A DNA stretch of 64,000 bases from Gerris lacustris (Eukaryota; Arthropoda; Insecta; Hemiptera; Gerridae), in assembly GCA_951217055.1 (NCBI GenBank), contig OX578276.1, positions 17,839,430 through 17,903,429 of the forward strand. The letters are read 5' to 3'. The notes beneath the pieces are model-generated. The model was given only the letters and a program-made list of their open reading frames with translations. It was not told the origin of the DNA and did no database searches. Positions 11,264 to 23,296 of this stretch are shown here, piece after piece. The translations under genes were made by a program, and so were the position numbers. Within the stretch, counting starts at the first letter, position 1. Each line of letters starts with the position of its first letter.

Positions 11264-12159
11264 ATCTTTACGATTTCAAGGAAAAACTAAAGCAGTTGAA
11301 AATGGACCGAAAAATGATTATAAATGACAAGGACCGCTACGACTAGGCTTCAGTCTCTCTAGACACTCAATCGATGATGGGTGAATTGTTGGACATTGCT
11401 CAACCTCCTTCTTTTCAAGAGGAAGTGACCCGGTGCCAGTGGCACAAATTCAAACCTTTTATTACAACTGGCGAGTATGGAAACAACGATGTGATACGAA
11501 TCGCCGCCAATTCACAGGATATGCAGAGTCACCCCGAAAAAAATTATACCGTCGCAGAAGTATCCATTACCTCGACTTTAAAAGGACAACCACCTCAAGT
11601 CACAACAACTAGTAAACATAATGCGGTTGCCCACTTGTTTAGTGAAATCCGTTATGAATTGAAAGGGATCGAAGTAGATTCTGTGCGTCATTTAGGTGTA
11701 GCTACTACTCTAAAAGCTCTCGTTTCGCTCGATCCTGTACACGCAAATGCGTTGGGAAACGCCTGCTGGCTGTCAAAACCAGACTCGACTTTACTGGTGA
11801 ACGGATCATTTACGTTTATGGTACCTCTCAAACATTTACTCGGATTCGCCGATGATTATAAGCGACTCATTATCAACATGAAGCAGGAGTTGATTTTAGC
11901 CAGGGCCCAGAGCGATAATGATGCGTTTTTCCGAAAGGAAGGGGAAACGGACGCTACGTTTTCCATGAAGTTAATTAACGTTAGCTGCATGATGCCTGTC
12001 GTCGAGCTGAACGACCACGCTCGATTAGACATTTTGAAAATACTCGAAAGGGAGTGGCCAATTTCATTAGCTTTTTTTTTTTTGAAGGGGGAAATGCTGC
12101 ATTGCACCTTCAGAGGAATTACGGAAGTCCCCTGGTGTGTGAGACTCTTACTCACTTAA
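11260..12159 (+). pseudogene. Major-capsid-like protein of an endogenous Maverick/adintovirus-type virus
   Basis: The main open frame (11374-12159, 261 residues) shows the segments FQEEVTRCQWHKFKPF, AVAHLFSEIRYELKGIEVD, TFMVPLKHLLGFADDYKRL and DNDAFFRKEG, then a MPVVELND region. These match the capsid-like protein found in arthropod adintovirus-type elements, where a double jelly-roll fold is expected. An in-frame leader from ATG 11260 is separated from the main frame by a TAG at 11344-11346, suggesting a nonsense mutation in the N-terminal part. After a T-run near 12069-12080 the C-terminus loses family character, so a 3' frameshift or truncation is likely. No DNA polymerase or integrase of this virus was seen in the window. 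Confidence 0.65.
12003..12075. repeat. Inverted partner of 7890-7957
   Basis: This is the native position, within the capsid-like coding sequence (residues NDHARLDILKILERE). The copy at 7.9 kb is its inverted, displaced counterpart. Confidence 0.75.
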
Positions 12160-12542
12160 AACCCCTCCCATTAAGACCTTGAAGTCCACTCCGGGACCGC
12201 TTTCACATTACTTCAGAGTGGAGGCCTCGTATTGAGCTCTGTAGGCTTTTCTTCTTTTTGCATTCCCTCCTGTACTAATTATTATTATATTTTTTTCCCT
12301 TAGGAGACAATCTCCTCTTCGGATTTTTTCTGTCTCAGAATTTCTTTGACGAAGGTCTCTACGTTTCTCCATCGTTCCTGGCTGCTGAGCATATTTTTTA
12401 TCACGTCCTCAGGAGTTAGTTGACCAATCTCTTCCTCCAGTCTCCTTCTCTCAGCAGCCCATCTTGTGCAAGTGAAGAAGGTGTGGTGTACGTCATCGAT
12501 ATCGGAATCGCCATAGGGGCATGAGTTTCGTTCGTGGTCCAA
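12160..12542 (-). pseudogene. R1/Jockey-like LINE 3' fragment
   Basis: The frame at 12300-12542 encodes the last 80 residues of a non-LTR RT protein. It has a cysteine/histidine tail (NSCPYGDSDIDDVHHTFFTC), then TRWAAERRRLEEEIG and FVKEILRQKKSEEE. The second Cys of the usual CPxC is missing (CPYG). The 3' untranslated part probably runs to about 12160. On the upstream side, sequence ends at an A run at 12541. It abuts the endogenous virus and may be what truncated it. Confidence 0.7.
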
Positions 12543-12919
12543 AAAAAATAGTTTTTAAATTTATTTTATTTTATTTGAAAAACAGAAAAGGAAATACAAA
12601 TATAAGATGATATGAAACACTCGTAAGTTAGAACGATAATATCTGTCTCTTCATAGGTTCATAGCTCGCAGAGCTTATATAAAAACAGTAGAATGCTACG
12701 TCGGTGACATGTAAGTGTGTTAGTGCGTTTACTCAGCGCTATGTTTGAATATAACACCTCCCTTTTTAATAAAAAGATTTGGGGCAGGATGTCCCAAATT
12801 TTGACTTACGTTAAGTGGTTCTTCCGTGGGTGGAAGAGCCTTTTTATTATGAAACTTTTTCTTAAAACAGTAAATGCACACAATTTGAACGAGAACACAC
12901 TTTGAACGAGAAAAAATTC
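12543..12919. other. AT-rich DNA, no gene seen
   Basis: No motif or repeat was recognised in this spacer between the LINE fragment and the next foldback. Confidence 0.4.
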
Positions 12920-13487
12920 TATGGCTTTATTTTGGTCCCCTGATGAACATACTAAGTTTTCCCCCTCGAGGAAGGTCGGCGTTGGCCACCATTTTGAAAA
13001 AAAAAGGGACAAAAATTCGGTTTTTGGCCAATAACTTCGTTCTCATCTATGATACGACAAAAATAGTTATTATCAAATTTGTAGGGCTTTAAATTGTCTA
13101 CAAAAAAGGTTCGATGTCATTATACGCTAAAGTCAATAGTTTCGAAGCTATAGCGCTATATTTTGTCCCTCAGAAACAATAAATAATATGACAAGCAAAA
13201 CCGGTTGGGGTAAAAATACGTAAATATACGCTAAAAGTGTCGCACTTCGCGACGCTATTACTTCGAAACTATTGACTTAAGCGTATAATGATATCGAACC
13301 TTTTTTGTAGACAATTTAAAGCCCTACAAATTTGATAATAACTATTTTTGTCGTATCATCGATGAGAACGAATTTATTGGCCAAAACCCGAATTTTTGTC
13401 CCTTTTTTTTCAAAATGGTGGCCAACGCCGACCTTCCTCGAGAGGGAAAACTTAGTATGTTCATCAGGGGACCAAAATAAAGCCATA
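12920..13487. repeat. Foldback element with about 220-bp arms
   Basis: The ends are ATGGCTTTATTTTGGTCCCC and its complement. The arms (12920-13160 and 13250-13487) match with scattered differences. The centre holds a GTCGC(A)CTTCGCGAC-like small hairpin near 13240. There is no coding capacity. Confidence 0.8.
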
Positions 13488-13539
13488 AACCAAAATTCAG
13501 CTTTCCCCGAATTTTTTCCTGTTAAGGGCCTTTTTTGAG

Positions 13540-15127
13540 CTAACGCTCTTGGCCTATTAAGTCAAATTGATTTTGTCGATTATTTAGAGGTAAGTCATAA
13601 ATGTTAGATAAATCGGGAATTATAATATTATCTTTAAGTTTATGGAGTGTATTTGAATACGATTGGATCACAGGATCCTGAAATACAATTTTACATTGAT
13701 TCTTAAGTTTGATCATATGGGTACCTTCAAGATAATATTTTTCAGAATCTGAGTTACAATGTTCAGTAAACAACATTTTCGGAGATGAAATTATCCATCT
13801 ATTTGAATCGATTTTTTGAACATAAGCATTAGAAATGTTAACTTGTGTTACATGACATAGGTTATGTATATCATTATGTAATAATACGTTTGTTTCACAT
13901 CTAGATGTATTTTTATTTAAATTTAATACTATTAAATCTTTACAAATATAGGTCTTATCCATAAGTTTCTTACATGCTATATTGGTTAATGAAAAATATT
14001 TATCATATAACAAAAATATAATTACTACTAGGAATTATAGATTTATAAGATTTGATGGTTTGGCTGTAAACAGGTATCGGTATCAAATTATAATTATAAT
14101 AGATTATAATTAAATAAAACTCAAATTGTATAAGTAAGCGTCTATACTTCACATTACAACATCACAACATAACCTCCTCATAAGTGTTCATAATTCCATC
14201 AGATACTACAATAATAATCATAATCTTTCTTTTCTACGATAGGTATTTCTAAAATAAAAACTATATTATGGTCCTTTGTGTAACTTTTTACAATGGCAAT
14301 CTTTTCTATATTTAGAATATTATTTATCGAAGGATCTAAAGGGAATTTACTTTCACTTAAATATTTCTGAGCAGATTCTAGAGCTGGAATTAATTCTTTA
14401 GGATTAACAATGGAATTGTGTACTATATTGGATTTAGCGAAAGTTACTGCTATTTCTAAGTTTTCTAATGAATCGTAGAATATTTGGAAATTGTTTACCA
14501 TTTGTTGAATAGCTAGTTGAAAGATAAAATGGTTAAACATACTCATATTGTTTTTATCTTATTTAAGTTGTTTTTTTACACGTTTTCTAAAACCTTTTGA
14601 TTTTTTGATAACGTGTTAATACTTTTTTCGAACTCCGTAGTTACGTTTTCGAATATTGTCATTTGCGATTTAACTATCAATATTATTTTGATTATTCATA
14701 AGTTCTGAAATCGCTTTGTCAAATTTCAAAGCATCATTGTTATCTAGGTTCCCGGTTATTAACTTTATTACGGATCCCAGTCCATCTATAATTCCACGCT
14801 TATTTCTAGTCTTAATATTATGTTGAGATAAATCTAAGTTAGTTATAAGTTCAAGAGAAGGATTGAGCTGGGAAAATTGTTCTGTTATCTTTGCATGTAT
14901 GACATCCGCTTGTTTAAACGGGTTATCAACACTTGAATATTTTTATTTTTTGCTGAACTCTTAATTTGAAGATAGAGTTGTTGGAGTTCTTTGAATTCAT
15001 TTAACATCATACTTAAATTAACTATTTTTACGAATTTCCAGCTGTCTAATTCAACAAGAGCCTTTACAAGTTTGATAGGAAGTAATCCAGGATTCTTACT
15101 GAGGTTGGTGGTTACTGACCTTGCCCA
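13540..15127 (-). pseudogene. Errantivirus envelope (baculovirus F-like) gene, broken
   Basis: The minus strand carries the fragments of a Gypsy-type envelope protein, read 15127 to 13540. An N-terminal part (14885-15127) contains LPIKLVKALVELDSWKFV. An RNKR cleavage-type tetrapeptide followed by a glycine-rich hydrophobic stretch lies near 14770-14815. Then come 14199-14546 (FAKSNIVHNSI, FILEIPIV) and a cysteine-bearing ectodomain part (13540-14013). The pieces lie in different frames with stops between them, and the transmembrane end is missing at 13540. The N-terminus is cut by a hAT element at 15128. Orientation and type match the protease-RT remnant at 23.3-25.3 kb, so both probably come from one provirus. 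Confidence 0.7.
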
Positions 15128-15576
15128 CAGTGGCGTATCCAGGGGGGGCACGTGCCCCCCCCCCCCCCTCAGACGAGCCCAGACCCAATAGATTAAAAAA
15201 AAAAAAAATACGCCGTATTTTTTTTACATATTTTTAAATAAAAACGCTGTTTTGAGAGGTCATATTTTCAAAATTTTCCCCAATAATGCCCCCGGACCCC
15301 CGCCATACATCCCCCCAATTATTAACTGCAGACGACGCCCATGACTTACAGTAAGATATTGTACTGCAGTAAGCATCAGCATTACATTTTCTAACGAATA
15401 CGTTATAAAACAGTTATTGTTACTAGGCACTCGATTTTTTTTTTTTTTGGGGGGGGGGAGGACAGCTGCTTTGTTGAATAAATGGTTCCCTTTTCTTGTT
15501 ACCACTACGAATCCCCCCCCCCCCCCCCCAATCTAAACTGACTTAGAATGTGCCCCCTCCAGGCCTAGCCCATAGC
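15128..15576. mobile_element. Degenerate hAT-like element with C tracts
   Basis: It starts CAGTGGCGTATCCAGGGGGG. The right end, read on the complement, is CTATGGGCTAGGCCTGGAGG, a decayed version of the same terminus. Internal G/C runs (15154-15170, 15450-15459, 15513-15529) are typical of this class. No clear target duplication remains. It interrupts the env coding sequence. Confidence 0.6.
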
Positions 15577-15799
15577 ATACACTGAGAGAAATATTTAGGC
15601 AAAAAGTGGCGAATTCGTAACTTTTTCCAATGACTGGAACGGGAAATCTGCCTCAGGAACCATAACTGCTTCTTCCAGTTCTCGAGAATTGCTTTCCGTC
15701 ATGCATTTTGCAAGTCTAATTTCATCGCATAAAGCAAAGTACAGATGTGAAAAAAGCAATGACAAGCATATGCTTTTCATTGCTTTTTCAAGACCTTCC

Positions 15800-16600
15800 C
15801 CGGTGCATATTCCAATGCTGTCATTGCTTTTTCCAATTACCCTCCTGCCCCCTTGCAATGAAAATCCTTCCTCGTTGCTAGTCCCGGCAGTAGTTATTAC
15901 CGTGCCGTCATTGCTTTTTTTAAAACGACCCCCATGTGGCATTGCATTTTCCAATTACCCCCTGCTACTTTGCAATGAATATCCTTTCTTCTTGCTAGTC
16001 CCGGTAGTACATATTCCCGTGCCGTCATTGCTTCTTCCAATTACCCCCCTGCTACTTTGCAATGAATGTCCTTTCTCATTGCTAGTCCTGGCAGTACATA
16101 TTCCCGTGCCGTCTTTGATTTTTCCAATGACCCCCCTGCTACTTTGCAATGAATGTCCTTTCTCATTGCTAGTCCTGGCAGTACATATTCCCGTGCCGTT
16201 ATTGCTTTTTCCAATGACCCCCCTGCTACTTTGCAATGAATGTCCTTTCTCATTGCTAGTCCTGGCAGTACTTATTCCCGTTCCGTCATTGCTTTTTCCA
16301 ATTACCCCCCTGCTACTTTGCAATAAATGTCCTTTCTCATTGCTAGTCCTGGCAGTACTTATTCCCGTGCCGTCATTGCTTTTTCCAATTACCCCCCTGC
16401 TACTTTGCAATGAATGTCCTTTCTCATTGCTAGTCCTGGCAGTACTTATTCCCGTGCCGTCATTGCTTTTTCCAATTACCCCCCTGCTACTTTGCAATGA
16501 ATGTCCTTTCTCATTGCTAGTCCTGGCAGTACATATTCCCGTGCTGTCATTGCTTTTTCCAGTTCCTCCGTACTTGCATTTAGCAATGCCTTAGTGGCTA
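15800..16600. repeat. 87-bp minisatellite, about nine units
   Basis: The unit start GCTACTTTGCAATGAATG recurs at 16051, 16138, 16225, 16312, 16399 and 16486, exactly 87 bp apart. Decayed units extend to about 15800. Because 87 is 29 codons, both strands stay open: the plus strand reads a Leu/Pro-rich 29-residue repeat and the minus strand a Ser/Gly/Asn-rich one (SSRGVIGKSNDGTG). I regard both frames as by-products of the period, not genes. Confidence 0.9.
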
Positions 16601-16817
16601 AATGCACTTCTCAGAACGTTTTTTTAGTACAGTATGCCACTTTAGATTAATTTAAGACAGCCAGAATTTGTTTTTACTTGTGCATGGCACTTATTATGGC
16701 ATGAATGCTAACCAGTCTTAAAGTAATCCAAAGTGGCATAATGTACCCAAACCAATCTGAAATGTGCATTTAGCCATATGCATGAAAGGGATAAAAACAA
16801 TGTAAACAATGTATAAG

Positions 16818-17093
16818 TTTGTTATAAACAATATTTTATATTTTAATATATTTTTTTTCAGGTTTGTTATAAACAAGATCCTATTACACATAAAAATATA
16901 ATATTTTTTAAATTATAATGACACAAATATGTTATTAGTTTAAATATATATATATAAATTTTACTAATATGTAAAATGTAAAGAGTGCTTACAAACAATA
17001 AATTTAATAATTTAAAAAAGACTTTCTTATAATTTTAAAAAACGTAAAATACTATTACAGAAAAAAACTGAAATTAATAACTTGTACTTATTA
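16818..17093 (+). repeat. Direct repeat copy 1 (partner 18926-19310)
   Basis: The shared order is GTATAAGTTTGTTATAAACA (one difference in the partner), CCTATTACA(C/T)AT, AATATGTTATTAGTTTA, TAAAATGTAAAGAGTGC and CTGAAATTAATAACTTGTAC. The pair brackets the foldback at 17180-18932. The partner has gained a long TA tract. Confidence 0.75.
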
Positions 17094-17252
17094 ATATTTT
17101 TACTACTACCACCAATTAATTAGTAGAATATTAAAGAATTTAATTAATAATAATTTAACGAGTACACCTTATTTAATTATATGATATGAAGTTGTGATGG
17201 ATAGTTTTAGGTGTAAGGAAATAAATTAAATAGTAAAACTATTTCATTTTTC

Positions 17253-17287
17253 GAGACGTTTCGACTCAATTTAGAGTCACATCCTCT
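17253..17287 (-). ncRNA. Hammerhead-like motif, decayed copy
   Basis: On the minus strand the GAGTCGAAACGTCTC half is intact, but the CTGAGGATGACTC half is altered. It is the mirror of 18811-18844. Confidence 0.25.
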
Positions 17288-17325
17288 ATAATTTTAATCT
17301 AAAATCAAACAATAACGTTACATAT

Positions 17326-18347
17326 TAACATTCCTTGCCACATTCGCAGATGATAAGGCAATCCTTTCTGTCCAAGAGAACCACCTCCTTGCATCTGATA
17401 ATACCCAAAGTCATTTGTTACTCCTCGAACCTTGGTTAAGGAAATGGAGGATAAAGATAAACGAACAGAAAAGTGTTCATGTCACTTTTGCTCTTCGTCA
17501 CAACACCTGTCCTCCAGTCACCCTTAATCAAGTTCTCATTCCTCAGTCCGACTCCGTCCGATACCTTGGCCTTTTCCTTGACCGACGATTAACGTGGCAA
17601 CTACACACAAAAACAAAACGTACTGACATCACACGACGATACAAGTTACTGCTCGGTCTTCTTGATCGTAGGTCTAAGATTTCTCTTAACAACAAGCTTC
17701 GTATTTATAATGTAGTTCTAAAACCAGCTTGGACCTACGGTCTGGAAGTGTGGGGCAGCACCAAGCCTTCCAATTCCCATCGTCTCCAAATCCTGCAGTC
17801 AAAAATCCTTCGAAAAATAACCAATGCTCCTTTCTATGTTTCTAACCTTACTCTCCACGAAGATTTGAATGTGCCCTTTGTCCGAAATCTAACCATATCC
17901 CGATATAAAAAATTCCATGAATCCATATCCCACCATCCAAATCCTCTTGTACAACTCTTGTCCTCTCTGTTCATCCCAAGCAACCCACCAAGACGTTTGA
18001 AGAGGAGGTGGCCTAGAGATCTCTTACCTTAAAATATCTTTTTCCCTTAAATTATGTTTTACTATTATTATTATTACTGTACATTCTTTTTTAAAAAAAA
18101 AAAAACAAACAAAAAAAAACCAGTTATTATTGTCTATTCCTAAACGTGTAAAATAAGTAATATTAATCTACTTTATCATTATTTTATTATCAAAAGTTAT
18201 CTTGTATTATAATTATTTTACTATTCTTACTGCTAAGGAAGTGTAGTCACTGGACTACTTCTTCTTCATGTCTTTCCCGCCACATAACCTATGTTATCAT
18301 TATCACTTGTTACAATTCAAATTTGTAGTTGTGTTATCGAATAAAAT

Positions 18348-18377
<30 letters not shown>
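17326..18377 (+). mobile_element. 5'-truncated Jockey-like LINE insertion with poly(A)
   Basis: It begins inside the RT domain. In frame from about 17340 the RT catalytic motif FADDKAIL is present, followed by WLRKWRIKINEQKSVHVTF, SVRYLGLFLDRRLTW and a C-terminal KPAWTYGLEVWGS segment ending at 18032. The 3' part ends in AATAAAATTATT plus a poly(A) of about 26. The target duplication acatat flanks it at 17320-17325 and 18378-18383. The frame from FADD to the stop is uninterrupted, so the insertion is fairly young. It is dead because the endonuclease and most of the RT are missing. Confidence 0.88.
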
Positions 18378-18378
<1 letters not shown>

Positions 18379-18810
18379 CATATAATTAGAGGTCTTCTAT
18401 AACAATTAACAATAATTATTTATATGTAGCACGTTTCATATCTGTTTTATTCTACTTTAACATTCAAATTGCATTACAAAATAACAACTATAATATACTT
18501 ACATTTAAAAATTCATTTAGTATGTAAAATCCATATAACCTCTATAAGAAGGCGTCAAAAGTGTCATTTGTTTTAATTTAAATCAATGACACTTTTGACG
18601 CCCTCTTATAGAGGATATATGGATTTTACCTATTAAATGAATTTTTAAATGTAAGTATATTTTAGTTGTTATTTTGTTATGCAATTTGAATGTTTAAATA
18701 GAATAAAACAGATATGGAACGTGCTACATATAAATAATTATTGTTAATTGTTATAGAAGACCTCTAATTATATGTAACGTTATTGTTTGATTTTAGATTA
18801 AAATTATAGA

Positions 18811-18844
18811 CTGAGGATGACTCTAAATTGAGTCGAAACGTCTC
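18811..18844 (+). ncRNA. Hammerhead-like ribozyme motif (candidate)
   Basis: CTGAGGA, then a U, then a five-pair stem GACTC/GAGTC, then GAAAC and GTCTC. This resembles the CUGANGA / stem II / GAAA core of the hammerhead ribozymes known in Penelope-like elements. One unpaired base before stem II and an undefined stem III make activity uncertain. Confidence 0.35.
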
Positions 18845-18925
18845 GAAAAATGAAATAGTTTTACTATTTAATTAATTTCCTTACACCTAAAACTATCCAT
18901 CACAACTTCATATCATTTAATTAGT

Positions 18926-19310
<385 letters not shown>

Positions 19311-20177
19311 GTACATTTACTGAAGTACATCGTTATTTTTTTTCAATACAATTACATCGTCATTTACAAATACAAATAATACAGTAATCATTTTTTATTT
19401 CTCAAGGCTGTACCTTCAACAGTAAAATTTTAATTACAGTTTTAAGCAAGACATCAAAAATCTAAAAACAAGATAATTTTCCAAATTTAATTATGCACAG
19501 TTTGAGCCAAATTTTATATGTCTACACACTTTTCTAGACACTTTTTATTACTGACAACTGGAGACTGATTATAACAACCACTGTTGAAGAAAGGTTATAA
19601 AAGTAATATTTGTAGACTGATTGTAACAAACACTATTTAAGAAAAAGAACTAATATGGTATGGAAGTAATATTTGTATAAAGATAATAATAAGGTTATAA
19701 CACATGAAGGCACGAGGGACGAAGCAAGACTGACTCTCCTTAACACTCCCTCAGGTATATATCTGTTTAAGGGTGCAAGCTTCCCCCACCATGTAAATTT
19801 GCAGTGACGGAAGTGGAAAACCCTTCTGTCACTGCTTTTTCCAATGAAAATAATTGTAAAAGGCAAGGATCTAGCAAAAAGCAAGTATCCATTGAAATAA
19901 GCAAGTTCTCTCCTTACTTCTTTATTTTTTACAATAAGTAACTCTTTCGATCCTTCTATTTAACAGTTCCACATGCTTTTACCAGTTCTCATTGCTTTAT
20001 TCAATACCCTTTTCTTATTAGAATTTAAAAAAGAAAGGAAATTACTCGCTTCTCACTCCACGTTTTCAAAATTAAGGCCCTACAGCAATTAAAAAGTGAA
20101 ATAAAACTTTAAAATGTAAATGTTAGCGGTTCTAAGCAAGATATCAAAAATATAAGCACACTCTTCATTCCTAAATT
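19311..20177. other. AT-rich interior of the 7.7 kb element
   Basis: No gene seen. The TCACTGCTTTTTCCAATGAAA motif at 19830-19850 links this stretch to the subterminal repeats of the surrounding element. Confidence 0.45.
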
Positions 20178-20326
20178 TAATTCTGCGCAATTTGAGCCTT
20201 ATTTCAACTTCCTATGATAAATAGTACAGGCGCAATTTCAATACATCGATAAAAATCTTAAATTGAAATTGCGCCTGTACTTTTTATAATAGGTAGTTGA
20301 AATAGGGCTCAAATTGCGCAGAATTA
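20178..20326. repeat. Hairpin, about 65-70-bp arms
   Basis: TAATTCTGCGCAATTTGAGC ... GTACAGGCGCAATTTCAA is mirrored across a short AT loop near 20250, with a few mismatches. It is a small foldback. Confidence 0.85.
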
Positions 20327-22719
20327 AAAATAGGAATTATATAACAGTTATACAAAGAATCCTTTATCTCACGTATACTCGACCAGAGACAAAGAGGCTT
20401 TTCAAAACAGCCTTATATACACAGAGGCACTTATTGAACGATAATTCTGGCTAATTGAAGTTGTTCCGATTAAATATTGATAATTTCCTTTTCGTTTTGT
20501 CCCTCCTTGAAAGTTAAGCAATATCGTCTTGTAGTATATATACAGCATCAAACCCATAGCCTTTATTTCATTTTATATTTTTATACATCAGCCCTGGGGG
20601 GGGAGTGGACAAAACATTTTATTTTTTTGTGAACAACATTAACAAAATTAATGTGAACAACATTAATCTAAACAAGATATAAAAATAGTCTGATGCCGAT
20701 TAGCGTGGCACATGCTTCCTCGCGTTCTGTAACGTATACTTAAAGGATGGGGTTTTGCTTTTACAAACCATTATTGCTTTCACCAATTTATTTAAATTCA
20801 TTCCCTCGTTTTTTTTGTTTTCTTTAATCTGTCAAAATTGTTATTGAGAAATAATTAAATTTTTAATTTTGGCTAAACTTAAAGTACCAATGTAGCAAAA
20901 ATTATTGAGCGCAGGTGATTCAAATTCATATAGGACTATTTGTAAGCAACGTTCGACATACCATCCAAATTTCTTAAAAATCGGACGAGCACTTTTAAAA
21001 ATATAGGTGTAAATAGATGTACGACTTTGTGCAAGTGGAAGAGAAACTAATAAGAACAGAAGGTTAAAAACTTATATGGGATTAATCTTTATGACCTACC
21101 ATCCAAATTTCATTAAAATCGGACGCGTAGTCTTTAAGATATGTTGGTTCCCAAACATTGAGGACAGACACGAGACCATAAAATGTGCCCTGATGTCTGG
21201 AAACCGATTTCTGTCTTGGAATGTTGGAATGTTTGAAATCGGAGACTTAACATTTTTCGGTCTTCGAAATGATCGCACATAATATATAGCTTCCGTTACC
21301 TTCGGTAAGCTCGGATGCAAAATCTAAAAACGGATTCATTTTTCATTCCAATGGTCTATAATAGTTCTGAGGTACCCCGTACCCGATATTTTCTTATTAA
21401 ATATACATATACGTATAAGATTAATACTTTACTTGGAAATTTATATATTTATATCATGTAGAGTTAAGTATATCTTCCCATGGCTTTGGGTTTTTATGAG
21501 TTCAACGCTTTTGCTGAAATCATGAAATCCCAAAGACATGTGTCATATATACCTACTTAAAATAAAGGTATAGGAATAATTTTGCATCAAAATCCCCACA
21601 TTTAAACTAAAAATTTTAATACGAACATTGAACAACTGATTCGTGAATACTTATTATACCCTAAAAAGTTAATTCATATACCTGTACCCTCTTAAGCTAG
21701 TAAAAGGGAAATGACCAGATAAGGAGGGTACCAGCCAGCCAAGAGATTTACTTGTTATTCATTTTCCTTATTGTCAGTTATTTTTAATACCGAATGAAGG
21801 GTTCAACTGACATTACTTAATCCTTACCGTTATAACATTGAAAGTATAAAGCCATAATATGTATATAGGATGCAAACCAAAATCAAGTATGACATATTTA
21901 AAAAAAAAAAAACAATTGACAACAAATTTATTTTATTTTTTTAAATATTTCACATTTCATTCAAATTATGCACATGTATATAGACCAAAATAATCAGGTG
22001 GTCAGAAGTGGTAACATTTTTTTAGGGTTCATAAAAAAACCCTTAAGGGTTTTTTTTAAATAATTATTTAATTATTATTCAATTTTTTTTAATGATTTTA
22101 CTAATAATTTAGATTATATGTTATCATCTAACGTTTAATCCTCAATTATCCTTTAAATTTGAGCCAAATCGGACTAATGGGTCCGGTCGTCAGAAATCCG
22201 TTTTAATAGTTTTAGCGATCTTTAACAGTTTATAGCAGTGTGGCTGTTAGATTTACTAAAAAGTTGTATTTGAAAAAAATGTTTGTCTCTTCCAATAGAT
22301 AAAGTTAGAATTGTTTCCCGTCCTAAAATTCCAATGTTAATTTTGAACCGCACGTTTACGCGAGCGTTGCGCGCGAACGCGTGAGCGGATAACCCGGTAT
22401 TGGTAAAATGAACATGTGTACTAAGTTTCATAAACTTTTACTCAAGTTATCGCCACACGTACGGATTCGATTCGCGGGCACACAGACCGACAGACAGACA
22501 CGAGACCAAAAATGTTCCCTGATGTCTGAAACGGATTTCTGTTTTTTTCAAAGAAAACGAAATTTTTTTCGTTTTCTAAAGTGAACACAATGCCTCCGTT
22601 ACCTTTGGTAAGCTCGGAAGCAATATATAATATTTAAATTACCTTGTCGTTATTACCGATAAAAACATTGTGACCCCGCTGGGGATCGAACCATCTTATT
22701 GTTAGGAGTAAGCAAGATC
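20327..22719. repeat. Two copies of a GACAGACA/CTCGGA dispersed repeat
   Basis: 20930-21320 and about 22030-22622 share landmarks: CAAATTT-ATTAAAATCGGAC, then CAGACA(C)GAGACC, a TGATGTCTG segment near GATTTCTGT, then CCGTTACCTT(C/T)GGTAAGCTCGGA at the right end. An oppositely oriented relative lies at 29.1-29.4 and 30.5-30.7 kb. No coding sequence was recognised in 20327-22719. Confidence 0.55.
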
Positions 22720-23296
22720 TAGTCGAGATATTGCAATGAATTCCTTGCTTTTTCCAATTACATTTACTCGCTTGAGATCTAGTCTGGACATTGCAATGAA
22801 TTCCTCGCTTTTTCCAATTCCATTTTAAACGCGTCACTGCTTTATTAAAATTGCAAGGAAATGGAACTGAAAAAATCAAGGATTTTTCATTACAAATTCC
22901 ATCTCCTATTGACATTGTAATATACAATTATCGTCATTGCTTTAAGCAATGACGATAATTTTCATTTAACTGTTCTAGACTTGCTTTTACGTAGGACGTA
23001 AAAGCTTTTAGCTAGTCCAAGTTCTCCTTGCAAAAAGCAGTTTCGAGTAGACTTGCTTTTAGCAATTTTTGCCTGCATATATCAACTACAATCCTTTCAT
23101 ATTCCATCTTTCCGTGCTTTTCAGGAAAGCAATTCTCGAGGTATGGAAAAAGCAATGATGTAAATTTCAAGATTACGGGAATTTACACGTATTATTGCAT
23201 TCTCCACTGACCCTCCGTGTTTTAACAAAGGATTCCTTCCTTTTTTGAAAAGCAATTCCCTTCCTCGCTTTTTAGCAACCTAAATTTCTCTCAGTG
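22720..23296. repeat. Right subterminal repeat region of the 7.7 kb element
   Basis: AGATCTAGTC(G/T) then GACATTGCAATGAATTCC and CGCTTTTTCCAATT occur twice at about 60-bp spacing (22720-22830). A small hairpin lies at 22930-22955 (CGTCATTGC/GCAATGACG). These echo the left-end repeats. Confidence 0.55.

Noticed and set aside
15689..16594. 301-codon Leu/Pro-rich protein
   Set aside because: It is produced by the 87-bp period of a minisatellite; no start context or domain supports it.
15800..16600. CRISPR array
   Set aside because: The units are contiguous near-identical 87-mers without unique spacers, in a eukaryotic genome.
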